From the NCBI GenBank assembly GCA_015486015.1, contig WFSL01000033.1:12691-76690 (forward strand): a stretch of DNA of 64,000 nt, read 5' to 3'. Under the pieces are notes generated by a model. The model was not told the origin of the DNA, ran no database searches, and was given only the letters and a program-made list of their open reading frames with translations. Both the position numbers and the translations under genes were made by a program. Positions 18,049 to 30,241 of this stretch are shown here, piece by piece; position 1 is the first letter of the stretch; the number at the start of each line of letters is the position of its first letter. The stretch comes from Aquificota bacterium. GTDB taxonomy: Bacteria; Thermosulfidibacterota; Thermosulfidibacteria; Thermosulfidibacterales; B14-G1.

Positions 18049-18620
18049 TAGAGTATATCCAGGGTCTGCTAATAGAGAAGGGGGAAGGGGTAGCGGTGAT
18101 AGAAAGCATGGGGATGGGGTTCAGGATCTTCATTCCCCTCTCCACTCATCTTCGTCTGCCGCCACCAGGTGAGGAGTGCCGCCTCTGGACCCACCTCCAC
18201 CTTGGAGAGAAAGGTCCCTCCCTCTACGGCTTTACCTCAAAGGAGGAGAAGAGCCTCTTTCGCATCCTCGTCTCCATCCCACGCATGGGTCCCAAAGTCG
18301 CCTTAGCCATTGTCTCACACTTCTCCTTGGGAGACTTATGGAGGGCCGTAGAGGAAAGGGACTTGGAGCAATTGAAGAAGGTACCAGGGATAGGAGAAAA
18401 GACGGCGGAGAGGCTGATAGTGGAGCTGAAGGGGAGAATGCCCCCCGAGCGTGAGGCTCCCGTCCCCTGGGAGTCCACCATCCTCTCAGCCCTCGCCAAC
18501 CTGGGATACTCCCAAAAAGAGATAAGAGAAGCCATAAGGAGGGCACATCTCACACCCCAGATGAAGGAGGAGGAGATGATAAGGCATTGCCTCAGGGTGC
18601 TGGGAGGTGCCATTGGATAG
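18045..18620 (+). CDS. ruvA: Holliday junction branch migration protein RuvA
   Basis: 191 residues in the usual three domains: N-terminal OB fold ([11 protein letters not shown], about 1-62), central tandem helix-hairpin-helix ([18 protein letters not shown], near 110-128) and a C-terminal domain that contacts RuvB ([16 protein letters not shown]). It binds the four-way junction and loads the RuvB motors. It overlaps ruvB by 14 bases. Confidence 0.95.
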   Translation: MIEYIQGLLIEKGEGVAVIESMGMGFRIFIPLSTHLRLPPPGEECRLWTHLHLGEKGPSLYGFTSKEEKSLFRILVSIPRMGPKVALAIVSHFSLGDLWRAVEERDLEQLKKVPGIGEKTAERLIVELKGRMPPEREAPVPWESTILSALANLGYSQKEIREAIRRAHLTPQMKEEEMIRHCLRVLGGAIG

Positions 18621-19641
18621 GTATTTAGATCCCCAGCCTACCCCAGAAGACCTGCGCATAGAGGGTGGACTCAGACCCCAGAGGTTCCAGGAATACATAG
18701 GCCAGAGCAAGGTAAAGGAGAATCTCAAGGTCGCCATAGAAGCAGCCCTGGGCAGAGGAGAACCCTTAGATCATGTGCTCCTCTATGGTCCCCCAGGCCT
18801 TGGGAAGACCTCCATGGCCTGGGTAATATCAAAGGAGATGGGTGTGGGCATAAGGATTACCTCGGGCCCGGTATTGGAGAGGACAGGGGATTTAGCAGCC
18901 ATCCTCACCAGCCTAAGGGATGGGGATATCCTATTCATAGACGAGATCCACCGGCTCAATCCATCCATAGAGGAAATGCTCTATCCCGCCATGGAGGAGT
19001 TCAAGTTGGACCTCATTGTGGGCCAGGGGCCAGGGGCCAAGACCCTGCGTCTCGATGTTCCCCGATTCACCCTTATAGGGGCCACCACCAGACTGGGCCT
19101 CCTCACATCCCCTTTAAGGAACAGGTTTGGGGTAGTCCTGAGACTGGATTTCTATGGATTGGAAGAGTTAAAGGAGATTGTGCTCCGTTCAGCAACCATC
19201 ATAGGGGTGCACATCGACCCATCTGGAGCAGAGGAGATAGCCAAGAGGGCCAGAGGGACCCCGAGAATAGCCAACAGGCTACTGAAGAGGGTGAGAGACT
19301 ATGCAGAGGCCAGGGCAGAGGGGGTCATCACCCTTCAGGTGGCCAAGAGGGCCTTAGAGCTCATGGATATAGACGAGGCAGGTTTTGATACCTTGGACCG
19401 CAAGTTCCTCCTCACCATCATCGAAAAATTTGGCGGCGGACCAGTGGGCATAGACACATTGGCTGCATCATTGGGGGAAGAGAGAGGAACATTGGAAGAG
19501 GTCTACGAGCCCTATCTCATTCAAGAGGGGTTTATCAAGAGGACCCCCAAGGGGAGGGTGGCCACGGACAGGGCCTATCGCCACTTCAACCTTAGATTCC
19601 CTTCCCATCCTGATCAAAAGGGCCTCCCCTTAGAGGAATGA
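18607..19641 (+). CDS. ruvB: Holliday junction DNA helicase RuvB
   Basis: 344 residues. AAA+ motor with Walker [10 protein letters not shown] (about 58), Walker B FIDEIH, sensor 1 GATTR, arginine finger region LRNRFG and the C-terminal winged helix ([34 protein letters not shown]). It drives branch migration with RuvA. The GTG start lies inside ruvA and is consistent with translational coupling. The queH ATG follows after a single base. Confidence 0.97.
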   Translation: MPLDRYLDPQPTPEDLRIEGGLRPQRFQEYIGQSKVKENLKVAIEAALGRGEPLDHVLLYGPPGLGKTSMAWVISKEMGVGIRITSGPVLERTGDLAAILTSLRDGDILFIDEIHRLNPSIEEMLYPAMEEFKLDLIVGQGPGAKTLRLDVPRFTLIGATTRLGLLTSPLRNRFGVVLRLDFYGLEELKEIVLRSATIIGVHIDPSGAEEIAKRARGTPRIANRLLKRVRDYAEARAEGVITLQVAKRALELMDIDEAGFDTLDRKFLLTIIEKFGGGPVGIDTLAASLGEERGTLEEVYEPYLIQEGFIKRTPKGRVATDRAYRHFNLRFPSHPDQKGLPLEE

Positions 19642-19642
19642 T

Positions 19643-20248
19643 ATGGAGAGTCTCCTAATCCACGCCTGCTGTGCCAACTGCCTCCTCTATCCCCTGAAGG
19701 TCTTAGAAGGGCAATTCCAGCGGATCATGGTCTTTTGGTATAACCCTAACATCCACCCTTACCAAGAGTACAAAAGGCGCCTCGATGCCATGAAGCAACT
19801 GGAAGAGAGATGGAACCTCAGGGTGATCTATCGAGACACTTACCCCATAGAAGAGTGGCTTCAAGCCGTGGTCTTCCGTGAGGAAAAGCGATGCCTCTAC
19901 TGCTATCATGAAAGGCTTTTGGCCACGGCTCAGGTGGCAAAGAGGGGAAACTTCAGTCACTTCACCACTACTTTGCTATACAGCAAACAGCAGAGGCACG
20001 AAATCATAAAGGAAATAGGTGAGAGCATAGGCAGGAGGTATGGAGTGAAGTTCTTTTATCAAGACTTCAGGGAGGGCTGGAAGGAGGGGATTCGGCTCTC
20101 GAAGGGGCTCGGCCTGTACCGCCAGCAGTACTGTGGGTGCATATACTCGGAAAAGGAGAGGTACTATAGTCAAGGAAAAGGCGGCGAACATAGACAAACA
20201 GAAAAAGTGGGCCTATCTTTCACAAAAGAGGAGGTTAGTGGTGAATGA
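19643..20248 (+). CDS. queH: Epoxyqueuosine reductase QueH
   Basis: 201 residues of the DUF208 family: N-terminal [19 protein letters not shown], then [10 protein letters not shown] and the late [10 protein letters not shown]. These cysteines bind a [4Fe-4S] cluster and a second Fe site. QueH performs the last step of queuosine synthesis in tRNA and replaces the cobalamin-dependent QueG. Location directly behind ruvB is common in deltaproteobacterial-type genomes. About the last 30 residues are variable. Confidence 0.92.
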   Translation: MESLLIHACCANCLLYPLKVLEGQFQRIMVFWYNPNIHPYQEYKRRLDAMKQLEERWNLRVIYRDTYPIEEWLQAVVFREEKRCLYCYHERLLATAQVAKRGNFSHFTTTLLYSKQQRHEIIKEIGESIGRRYGVKFFYQDFREGWKEGIRLSKGLGLYRQQYCGCIYSEKERYYSQGKGGEHRQTEKVGLSFTKEEVSGE

Positions 20249-20471
20249 CCTGGGTCCATTGGCCAAAATGCTCATCGTAATGGGCTTACTTTTGGTGGCC
20301 TTAGGGGGAGTTCTCTTAGTAGCCACCAAGCTCCCCCATTTGGGACTGGGGAGGCTGCCCGGAGACATCTATATAAAGAGGGAGAGGTTCACCTTCTACT
20401 TCCCCATTGTCACCTGCATCATCCTCAGCGCAGTGCTCACCCTCCTGTTGAACCTGTTCTTCAGAAGGTGA
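20241..20471 (+). CDS. DUF2905 family small membrane protein
   Basis: About 76 residues with two membrane segments ([19 protein letters not shown] and a C-terminal [18 protein letters not shown]) separated by [17 protein letters not shown], the signature of this family of unknown function. GTG starts at 20238/20241 follow GGAGG and overlap the queH end by about 8 bases. Last gene of the plus-strand operon; convergent with the TPR gene nine bases on. Confidence 0.85.
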   Translation: MNDLGPLAKMLIVMGLLLVALGGVLLVATKLPHLGLGRLPGDIYIKRERFTFYFPIVTCIILSAVLTLLLNLFFRR

Positions 20472-20479
20472 AAGACCAC

Positions 20480-21058
20480 TCATTTCCCGTTTCCCTGGCC
20501 ACTACCAAGTTCTTCTATCCTCTCCTTAGCCCACAGTGCCCCCACCGAATCCGGGTAATCCTTCACAAGCCTCCTGTACATGCAGAGTGCATCCTGGGTT
20601 TTTCCCATCTTCTCTAAGAGATAGCCCTTATTGAAAAGATAAGGCGCCATATCGCCCGGGGGAACCTTATCTTCGGGGATCATCTCCAGATATCCCCACG
20701 CCCGATCCAGGTCATGAAGGGCCACCTCCGCCATGGCCGCCATCCGCATCAGCATCTGAAATCTCCCCCTGGCCCATGGATACTTTTCAACAAAGGCCTC
20801 GCATTCCTTCAGCGCATTATGTATGTCCCCCACCCTTTCATAGAGGCAGCATATGCTCCTTTGCACCCTTAACGGCCTGAAATGCGGAGCCCTCTCCCTG
20901 ATTTGGAGAAAGAGGGCCAGCCCTTGCCTTATACGGCCCTCATCCACCAGATGCTGAGCCCGTATATACACCCCATTGGCATCCCAGCCTGCATCTTGCC
21001 CAAATGCCGCCCAGGGGAGGATTAAAAGGGAGAATGCCACCAAAAACCAACGCCTCAT
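20480..21058 (-). CDS. Exported tetratricopeptide-repeat protein
   Basis: 192 residues. A cleavable signal peptide is likely (RRWFLVAFSLLILPWAAFGQ, cleavage near residue 20). The rest is helical and TPR-like, for example IHNALKECEAFVEKYPWARG and TQDALCMYRRLVKDYPDS, so it is a periplasmic protein-interaction scaffold. No enzymatic motif is visible. Its ATG overlaps the dapL stop by four bases. Confidence 0.75.
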   Translation of the reverse strand: MRRWFLVAFSLLILPWAAFGQDAGWDANGVYIRAQHLVDEGRIRQGLALFLQIRERAPHFRPLRVQRSICCLYERVGDIHNALKECEAFVEKYPWARGRFQMLMRMAAMAEVALHDLDRAWGYLEMIPEDKVPPGDMAPYLFNKGYLLEKMGKTQDALCMYRRLVKDYPDSVGALWAKERIEELGSGQGNGK

Positions 21059-22206
21059 ACAATCCTCCTCAGCCTCTCCCCTGCCTCCTCCAAGTACTCC
21101 TTTGGCACAGTGAGGGCAGCCCTGACATAACCCTCCCCATGAGGACCAAAACCCACACCAGGGGTAAGCACCACCCCTACCTCCTGCAAGGCACGTGTAG
21201 CAAAGGCGACAGAGTCCTGGCCCTCAGGTACGGGGAACCAGACATAGAATGTAGCCTGAGGAGAATCAGCCCGAAACCCTGCCCCCCTCAGCCTATCTAT
21301 CAGCACATCCCGACGCTCTCTATAAACCCGCCTCATCTCCTCCACCCCATGCTCACCATCAAGGGCCTCTATCCCTGCCTCCTGCACAGCCTGGAATGCC
21401 CCAGAGTCTATGTTGGTCTTCACCCTCTTCAACCCTTGGATGATCCTCGCATTCCCCACGCCCATGCCTATCCGCCAGCCAGTCATGTTGAAGGTCTTAG
21501 AAAGGGAGTGAAACTCAATGGCCACCTCCTTGGCACCCTCAACCTCCATCAGGGAATGGGGTGGCTCCCCAAAGTACACCTCACTGTAAGCAGCATCGTG
21601 GCAGAGGATGATGCCATACTCCTTGGCAAGTCCAACGGCCTCCTCAAACAAGCCCAAGGGTGCGACAGCGGCAGTAGGATTGTTGGGATAGTTCAAAAAC
21701 ATAAGGCGGGCCTTATCCAGCACATCCCTGGGGATAGCAGAGAAGTCAGGCAAAAAACCATTCCCTGCCCTCAGGGGCATGGGATAAGGTTCCCCCCCTG
21801 CCAGGATAGTGGCACCCCTGTAAACAGGATAGCCAGGATCTGGAATCAGTACCACATCCCCAGGGTTCACAAATGCCATAGGGAGATGGCCGATCCCCTC
21901 CTTGGACCCAATAAGGGCAATCACCTCACTTTCAGGGTCCAGCTCCACCCCGAAGCGCCTTTTGTACCACCGGGCCACCGCCTCCCTGAAAGCGAACATC
22001 CCCTCGTAAGTGGGGTATCGATGGTGCTCCGGCCTCTCCACCGCCCTCTTCATACGCTCCACAATAGGGGAAGGGGTGGGCAAATCGGGATCACCCACCC
22101 CCAAGTCTATCACGTCCATCCCTCTGGCTACCTGCCGCTCCTTTGCCTCATCAAGCCGGGCAAATAGATAGGGGGGCAGCCTCCTTAACCTATCTGCCAG
22201 CTCCAC
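21055..22206 (-). CDS. dapL: LL-diaminopimelate aminotransferase (DapL-type class I/II aminotransferase)
   Basis: 383 residues of fold-type I PLP enzyme: DVIDLGVGDPDLPTP, GSKEGIGHL, NYPNNPTA, HDAAYSEVYFG and the PLP lysine in SLSKTFNMTGWRIG (about 235). The sequence most resembles DapL, which converts tetrahydrodipicolinate to LL-DAP in one step for lysine and peptidoglycan. Other aminotransferases of this subfamily look alike, so specificity is probable, not certain. GTG start with GGAGG six bases upstream; 23 bases after the glutamate-synthase-like gene. Confidence 0.85.
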   Translation of the reverse strand: MELADRLRRLPPYLFARLDEAKERQVARGMDVIDLGVGDPDLPTPSPIVERMKRAVERPEHHRYPTYEGMFAFREAVARWYKRRFGVELDPESEVIALIGSKEGIGHLPMAFVNPGDVVLIPDPGYPVYRGATILAGGEPYPMPLRAGNGFLPDFSAIPRDVLDKARLMFLNYPNNPTAAVAPLGLFEEAVGLAKEYGIILCHDAAYSEVYFGEPPHSLMEVEGAKEVAIEFHSLSKTFNMTGWRIGMGVGNARIIQGLKRVKTNIDSGAFQAVQEAGIEALDGEHGVEEMRRVYRERRDVLIDRLRGAGFRADSPQATFYVWFPVPEGQDSVAFATRALQEVGVVLTPGVGFGPHGEGYVRAALTVPKEYLEEAGERLRRIV

Positions 22207-22229
22207 ATGCTACCTCCATTAATCTGTGC

Positions 22230-24505
<2,276 letters not shown>

Positions 24506-24594
24506 GATTCTGCCTCCTCTCTGTCTAATCCCTGGATCATATCCAGTGTAACCTCCTCCCAACGAAAACTACCCCCCAAACTACCAAGGAAGGC

Positions 24595-24624
24595 AATCTA
24601 CCAAATGAGGCATAAGATGGTCAA
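24595..24624 (-). promoter_or_regulatory. Candidate promoter for nfnA-nfnB-dapL-TPR
   Basis: Minus strand: TTGACC, 18-base spacer, TAGATT. The leader of about 80 bases contains a 6-base inverted repeat CTGGAT-CAT-ATCCAG at 24532-24546, a possible operator. Confidence 0.4.
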
Positions 24625-24660
24625 TGAATGCAGAACGGCCCAGGATCCATGGGGCATCGC

Positions 24661-24688
24661 TTGACACCCCCCTAACAACCTGTAATCA
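24661..24688 (+). promoter_or_regulatory. Candidate promoter for the FG-GAP-like gene
   Basis: Perfect TTGACA -35, 16-base spacer, TAATCA. The -10 is weak. It is divergent from the nfnA promoter 37 bases away. Confidence 0.4.
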
Positions 24689-24725
24689 TAAAAATCATGA
24701 ACGAGGAAACAGAGAAGGGCTGTCC

Positions 24726-26600
24726 ATGAAGCGTCTCCCAAATATCATCCTTGGCATCATAATGGTGATCTTCTCGCTCCCTCCGGCACCCTATGGGAGC
24801 ACGCTCAAACCCCAAATGCCCAAGGGACCCTACTCCTTCGACATAAAGGCCTCCTCTGAAAAGCTTACAAAGCGCCTTGAAGAGCGGTTTCGCATCCCTC
24901 CATCCCGTGTAACCCTGGTCAGAAAGGGGAAGGTGCTAATAGAATCTACTGGTGAGATCCCCTTAGGACTGGAGCTCTTGGTCTGCAAGCCAGGCAAGCC
25001 CATAGTGGACAAAGCATCAGGCGAGACCTATCCAGGCTTCGACATCCCCGTAGCCCTAATCCAGATAAAACAGAAACAGGGGAAGCTCTACCTGGCCCAG
25101 GTCACCAAGAGCTGGAAAGGCATCAAGAAGGGCTACAAGGTGAAGGCACCCGAGGTGATCTATGTAAAGGTAGAACCTGCTAAGGTGGAGGGGAATGTCC
25201 CAGTAGACCCCAAGGACCTGGACACGGTCTTCAGGTTTGCCGTAGGAGAGTCCCTCTTTCTAAAGCTCCTCAAGCCCCAGGAACCCTTGCCCCCCGAAGG
25301 ATACGGGATACTACTGCACCCCGTGGTCACCTCTGCAGGCACCATGCCCGTCCTGGGCTGTTATGTGGATTCCCTCTCCACAGGCCGCTCCCTCTTTGCC
25401 ATACAGGAAACACTCAATTTGGTAAAGAGCGCCTCCTACAGAGAGATCATGAAGAAGAGGACCCTGATAGAGACAGGGGAATGGGCAGGCTATCAAGAGG
25501 CCATCGCTTCACGCGTATTCAAGGAGAGGTTCACATCTGTCGCAGTGGCCGATGTGAACAGGGATGGCAAAGATGAGATCATCCTGCTGGGCCCCAAGGA
25601 CCTCACCGTATACCAATTGAAGGAGAAGGAGTTCCAGAAGCTGTACCAGTACAGGCTCCCCACCAGGGGTGCCTATGCCAGGAGATACCTGAGGGTGGAT
25701 GTGGGAGACATAAACGGGAATGGTATCCCAGAGATATTCATCACCTGCGTGGTGGAAGACCTTATGTCTGGCTTTATCAGACCACACTTAGCCTCCATGG
25801 TCTTAGAGCTCCACGGTAAAAAATTTAAGGTGCTGAAAAAGAAGATGCCCTACTATCTCATGGTGGTACACCCCAGGGCAGAAAAGAAGAGCAAACCTAT
25901 CCTCCTGGCCCAAAAGATGGGGGAATACGACCCCTTTGAGGGTCCGGTGATTCAACTGGTCTGGAATGGTAAAAATTATGTAAAAGCCCCTAAACCCATT
26001 TACCCCTTCATCTCCAAGATAGGGCACCTCTACGGCATCTTGTGGGACGATTTCAACCTGGATGGAAGGCTTGAAGTAGCAGTGATAGACAACGATGGCT
26101 ACCTCACGGTCTACGACACTAAGGGCCATCCCCTGTGGGAGAGCCCCGAGAGCCTCGGCGTGGTGAAATACGACTATTTCGACCAAACCCCCAGGTTCCC
26201 CAAGTTCCCTGCCATGAAAGACTTCAACCCGGAAGACGTGGCCCTAAAGCGCTACATCCCAAGGAGGATCCTGTCTGCCTATCTGGAAGGAGAAGGCAGA
26301 ATGGCCCTTTTCACCGTGCTAAACGACGTACCCTCCTTCGTCATGGCAGGGGTAAAACTGGAGGCCCCATGGCAGGGCGTAAATGGCCGAGCGGCTAAAT
26401 TGGCCTTCGTGGGATCGGGAAAGGCATACGCCGCCTATTTTGACATTATATGGGAAAGCCCAAAATTCAAAGACCTATACGCCCAAGACCTCGCCCTGGG
26501 GGATGTCAATCAAGACGGTGTTTTGGATGTTACCCTTCTATCTTACAACAAAAAAATCGGAAAGGTGAGGGTTGACATTTACCCCATCTCAGGCTTATGA
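24726..26600 (+). CDS. Exported FG-GAP/VCBS-like repeat protein
   Basis: 624 residues with a signal peptide (KRLPNIILGIIMVIFSLPPAPYG). The N-terminal 220 residues are unrecognised. The C-terminal half has several beta-propeller blades with calcium-site-like loops: VADVNRDGKDEI, VGDINGNGIPEI, WDDFNLDGRLEV and LGDVNQDGVLDV. Such proteins are periplasmic or surface-exposed; no enzyme motif is seen. The start at ATG 24726 gives a clean signal peptide; upstream codons do not. The promoter of the porins lies only 19 bases past its stop. Confidence 0.75.
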   Translation: MKRLPNIILGIIMVIFSLPPAPYGSTLKPQMPKGPYSFDIKASSEKLTKRLEERFRIPPSRVTLVRKGKVLIESTGEIPLGLELLVCKPGKPIVDKASGETYPGFDIPVALIQIKQKQGKLYLAQVTKSWKGIKKGYKVKAPEVIYVKVEPAKVEGNVPVDPKDLDTVFRFAVGESLFLKLLKPQEPLPPEGYGILLHPVVTSAGTMPVLGCYVDSLSTGRSLFAIQETLNLVKSASYREIMKKRTLIETGEWAGYQEAIASRVFKERFTSVAVADVNRDGKDEIILLGPKDLTVYQLKEKEFQKLYQYRLPTRGAYARRYLRVDVGDINGNGIPEIFITCVVEDLMSGFIRPHLASMVLELHGKKFKVLKKKMPYYLMVVHPRAEKKSKPILLAQKMGEYDPFEGPVIQLVWNGKNYVKAPKPIYPFISKIGHLYGILWDDFNLDGRLEVAVIDNDGYLTVYDTKGHPLWESPESLGVVKYDYFDQTPRFPKFPAMKDFNPEDVALKRYIPRRILSAYLEGEGRMALFTVLNDVPSFVMAGVKLEAPWQGVNGRAAKLAFVGSGKAYAAYFDIIWESPKFKDLYAQDLALGDVNQDGVLDVTLLSYNKKIGKVRVDIYPISGL

Positions 26601-26618
26601 AAAAGTTCAAGCAGACCA

Positions 26619-26647
26619 TTGACAGGTCAACGGGTGTTTATTATACT
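26619..26647 (+). promoter_or_regulatory. Near-consensus sigma-70 promoter of the tandem porins
   Basis: TTGACA, exactly 17 bases, TATACT: 11 of 12 consensus positions. The transcript would begin near 26654 and have a leader of about 130 bases before the first porin. It suits a highly expressed outer-membrane protein. Confidence 0.75.
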
Positions 26648-26786
26648 GCAAGCAGAAGACCTTTGAGGACAAAAAACCTGAGGAAGGGGGGTGGTAGCAA
26701 CAAGGGAGAGCAAAAGAGCGGAGGGATTAGGGTTTTGGGGTTTGTGTAAGGTGGAAGGATATTTTAAGAAAAGGAGGTAGGAGGAT

Positions 26787-28475
26787 ATGAGAAAAGGCTG
26801 GTCAGTACTTGTCGCATTGGCGTTTCTCATCGGCCTCGCATGCTCCGCATCGGCGGGTGTCTTATCTGTTAGGGTGCCCACAAAGAGCGGTATCGAGGCC
26901 AGGTTTGGGATGGTGGAGCTCTTCACCATGAACTGGAGCAACAACTACGACTTCTATAATGATGCCTCGGATCCCTCCTGGGAGGGCGATCCTGAGGGAG
27001 AGGTGCGCCAGGACTACCTGTCCCACATGGTCTACTTCCCCATAGACTTCGTAAAAGAGGGCCAGTGGCGTGCCCATATGCTCTTCTCCTACAAGGGCTC
27101 CGACCAGGACCAGGGAGCAGATGCAAATTACAATGCGTTTAACGGTGTTGACTATGACCGCTGGCGTGTTGAGCGTGCCTACTTCGAGTTCAAGCTCAAG
27201 TTCCTCCCAGTAAATGCCTGGATAGGTGTAGGTCATGACATCTGGACCATAGACAGGGAGGGCGGTTGCTTAGTCTACTTCGATGACGATCCCGGTATCC
27301 GCTTCTACGGCAACATCAAGAAGTTCACTTGGGACTTCAAGTTTGCCAGGAAGTCCGAGCAGACCGATGAGCAGGCATTTAAGTACGATCCCAACAGGGA
27401 TGTCTACATGCTCAAGCTGGGCTATGACTTTGCCCCATACTTCAAGCCCCATATCTTCTTTGCCTGGGACCGTAACGGCGCCGCAAGATACACCATATAC
27501 GATGCTAATGGCGTGCCCTCAAACGCCGTAACTGACAATTATAACGGCGTGAATGTACCCTATATTGCCGTGGGTACTGCTGATGCTGGGGCCTACGATG
27601 TCTACTACATTGGTGCTACCCTTACAGGGAAGATCGGTCCCCTCATGTACCAGGCAGAGGGTGTCTATCAGGGTGGAAACTTAGATGTGAAGGGTAAAGG
27701 CACGTATCAGCCCGACGGGGATCGTGAAGACGATTATGACATCAACGCCTGGGCAGGCCTGGTTAACTTCCAGGTGGACCTGGCCCAGTGGATCCCCGCC
27801 CTCAACAAGTTTGTGGTGGGAATCGGTGGTGTTTACTACTCCGGCGACGATGATCCCAACGACGATAACCTCGAGGGCTTTGTGGGTGTCACCAGCGGTA
27901 ACAGGTTCTTCAAGCCCTGGGAGATGGGGACACTGCCCGTCCATGGTGCCAATGAGCAGCCTGTGATTGGCAGCACCATTTATGCCTGGAACCCCACTGG
28001 TTGGGGCGTGGGCCCCGGACTCGGCGGTGTGGTAGGCCAGTCTTTGGATAAGGCGAATCTTGGTGCCCATGGCGACAACCCCGGCCTCTGGGCCATCGTC
28101 TTCACCATTGACTGGGTGCCTGCCACCAACTGGGACATTAAGGCCCTGGTGAAGTACATGCAGTGGGACCACACCGATCCAATCGAGGATCAGTTGGGTG
28201 ACAACCACTGGCACAAGATCCTGAGGCTCCCATACCACGTAGATAAGGATGAGTTTAAGTTCAGGCCCAATCATGCCCATGACATTGACGAGAGTATCGG
28301 TACAGAGACAGACCTCATGGTGAGCTATAGGATGTACTCCAACGTGACGGTGTTTGGTGGTATCTCCGCCCTCTTCCCCGGCAGCGGCATTGACGATATC
28401 AACGATGTCCTCTACGACGACAACGACTCTGACACCGCCTGGCACGGTCAGTTGGGCGTAAAATTCGTCTTCTGA
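26787..28475 (+). CDS. Outer-membrane porin, first of a tandem pair
   Basis: 562 residues. A signal peptide (RKGWSVLVALAFLIGLACSASAG) is followed by a beta-rich, Tyr/Trp/Asp-rich sequence of alternating character that ends in phenylalanine (GQLGVKFVF), the assembly signal of outer-membrane barrels. Low lysine, abundant aspartate and aromatic girdles suit a diffusion porin; no substrate can be named. ATG with AGGAGGTAGGAGG upstream. The downstream gene is a clear paralogue over the whole length, sharing long identical DNA runs. Confidence 0.85.
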   Translation: MRKGWSVLVALAFLIGLACSASAGVLSVRVPTKSGIEARFGMVELFTMNWSNNYDFYNDASDPSWEGDPEGEVRQDYLSHMVYFPIDFVKEGQWRAHMLFSYKGSDQDQGADANYNAFNGVDYDRWRVERAYFEFKLKFLPVNAWIGVGHDIWTIDREGGCLVYFDDDPGIRFYGNIKKFTWDFKFARKSEQTDEQAFKYDPNRDVYMLKLGYDFAPYFKPHIFFAWDRNGAARYTIYDANGVPSNAVTDNYNGVNVPYIAVGTADAGAYDVYYIGATLTGKIGPLMYQAEGVYQGGNLDVKGKGTYQPDGDREDDYDINAWAGLVNFQVDLAQWIPALNKFVVGIGGVYYSGDDDPNDDNLEGFVGVTSGNRFFKPWEMGTLPVHGANEQPVIGSTIYAWNPTGWGVGPGLGGVVGQSLDKANLGAHGDNPGLWAIVFTIDWVPATNWDIKALVKYMQWDHTDPIEDQLGDNHWHKILRLPYHVDKDEFKFRPNHAHDIDESIGTETDLMVSYRMYSNVTVFGGISALFPGSGIDDINDVLYDDNDSDTAWHGQLGVKFVF

Positions 28476-28504
28476 GTGTAGCCTGTATGTAGATTCTGAT
28501 CTTT

Positions 28505-28531
28505 GGCCCGCTGGCTAAATGCCAGCGGGCC
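28505..28531 (+). terminator. Perfect 11-bp hairpin between the two porin genes
   Basis: GGCCCGCTGGC, five-base loop TAAAT, then the exact complement, followed by ATTTTAC. The stem is strong but the U-run is short, so it may terminate part of the transcripts or protect the 3' end of the first porin mRNA, letting the two genes be expressed unequally. Confidence 0.65.
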
Positions 28532-28555
28532 ATTTTACAAACTGGGGAGGTGGAT

Positions 28556-30202
28556 GTGAAGAAGGCATGGATATTTTCTCTGGCGGTTTTATTCACCTTT
28601 GGTCTTCTCTGTAGTGCTTCGGCGGGGGTCCTCTCTGTGAGGGTACCCACAAAAAGCGGCATAGAGGCCAGGTTTGGGATGGTGGAGATCTTCACCATGA
28701 ACTGGACCAACAACTACGACTTCTACGACGACGCCTCGGATCCCATGTGGGGTGGTGATCCTGAAGGGAACGTCCGCCAGGACTACATGTCCCACATGGT
28801 CTATTTCCCCATTGACTTTGTGAAGGCGGGTCAGTGGAGGGCCCACCTGCTCGCCTCCTACAAGAGTTCCGACTTCGACCAGGGGGCAGACGTCAACAAG
28901 GACACATTCAACGGTGTTGACTATGACCGCTGGCGTGTTGAGCGTGCCTACTTCGAGTTCAAGCTCAAGTTCCTCCCAGTTAACGCCTGGATAGGTGTGG
29001 GGCATGATCTCTGGGACCTGGATCGGGCTGGAGGTGCCTTAGTCTACTTCGACGACGATCCCGGTATCCGCTTCTACGGCAACATCAAGAGGTGCACCTG
29101 GGACATCAAGTACGCCAGGAAGTCTGAGCAGACCGACGAGCAGGCCTTTGATTATGACTCCAACAGGGATGTCCTTGCAGCCAAGATCGGTTATGACTTT
29201 GGCCCATACTTCAAGCCCCATATCTTCTTTGCCTGGGACCGCAACGGTGCCGCAAGATTCAGCATGTACAAGTCTGACGGCCTCTTCAGCAAGGATATCA
29301 TTACCAACGATGCCGGGGCCTATGATGTATTCTACATTGGTGCCAATGCTACGGGGAAGATTGGTCCCCTCATGTATCAGATAGAGGGTGCCTACCAGGG
29401 CGGAAGCGTAGATGTGAAGGGTAAAGGCATGTACCAGCCCGATGGTGGGCGTGAGGACGATTTTGACGTCTCAGCCTGGGCAGGCCTGATAAACCTCCAG
29501 GTGGATCTGGCCCAGTGGATCCCCGCCCTCAACAAATTCGTGGTGGGAATCGGTGGTGTTTACTACTCCGGCGACGATGACCCCGACGACGATAATCTCG
29601 AGGGCTTCGTGGGTGTCACCAACGCTAACAGATTCTTCAAGCCCTGGGAGATGGGTACACTGCCCGTCCATGGCACAAACGAGCAGCCTGTAGTCGGCAG
29701 CACCATTTATGCCTGGAACACCACCGGTTGGGGTGTGGGTCCTGGAATAGGTGGCGTTGCAGGCCAGCCTGTGGATGCAGTGAATCTTGGTGCCCATGGC
29801 GACAACCCCGGTCTCTGGGCCATCGTCTTCACCATTGACTGGGCACCTGCCGCCAACTGGAACATCAAGGCCATGGTGAAGTACATGCAGTGGGACCACA
29901 CCGATCCAATCGAGGATCAGTTGGGTGACAACCACTGGCACAAGATCCTGAGACTGCCCTACAGCGTAGATCCTGATGAGAAGGATCTTCACCCCAACAG
30001 GGCCCACGACATTGACGAGGAGATCGGCACAGAGACGGACCTCATGGTAAGCTACAGGATGTACACCAACGTAACCATATTTGGCGGCATCTCCGCCCTC
30101 TTCCCCGGCAGCGGCATTGACGACATCAACGATGTCATCTACGGCGACAACGACTCTGACACCGCCTGGCACAGCCAATTAGGCGTAAAATTCATCTTCT
30201 AA
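28556..30202 (+). CDS. Outer-membrane porin, second of a tandem pair
   Basis: About 548 residues with signal peptide KKAWIFSLAVLFTFGLLCSASAG and a C-terminal GVKFIF. It aligns with the preceding porin from end to end; differences cluster in loops (for example about 165-235, where the first copy has a longer insertion) while strands are the same. GTG at 28556 has GGGGAGG five bases upstream; the in-frame GTG at 28550 overlaps that ribosome site. It has no promoter of its own that I can see, so it depends on read-through past the intergenic hairpin. Confidence 0.85.
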   Translation: MKKAWIFSLAVLFTFGLLCSASAGVLSVRVPTKSGIEARFGMVEIFTMNWTNNYDFYDDASDPMWGGDPEGNVRQDYMSHMVYFPIDFVKAGQWRAHLLASYKSSDFDQGADVNKDTFNGVDYDRWRVERAYFEFKLKFLPVNAWIGVGHDLWDLDRAGGALVYFDDDPGIRFYGNIKRCTWDIKYARKSEQTDEQAFDYDSNRDVLAAKIGYDFGPYFKPHIFFAWDRNGAARFSMYKSDGLFSKDIITNDAGAYDVFYIGANATGKIGPLMYQIEGAYQGGSVDVKGKGMYQPDGGREDDFDVSAWAGLINLQVDLAQWIPALNKFVVGIGGVYYSGDDDPDDDNLEGFVGVTNANRFFKPWEMGTLPVHGTNEQPVVGSTIYAWNTTGWGVGPGIGGVAGQPVDAVNLGAHGDNPGLWAIVFTIDWAPAANWNIKAMVKYMQWDHTDPIEDQLGDNHWHKILRLPYSVDPDEKDLHPNRAHDIDEEIGTETDLMVSYRMYTNVTIFGGISALFPGSGIDDINDVIYGDNDSDTAWHSQLGVKFIF

Positions 30203-30241
30203 GGGGTCAGGTCTTGAATTTGGCAATTTCCTTAGCGCTGT

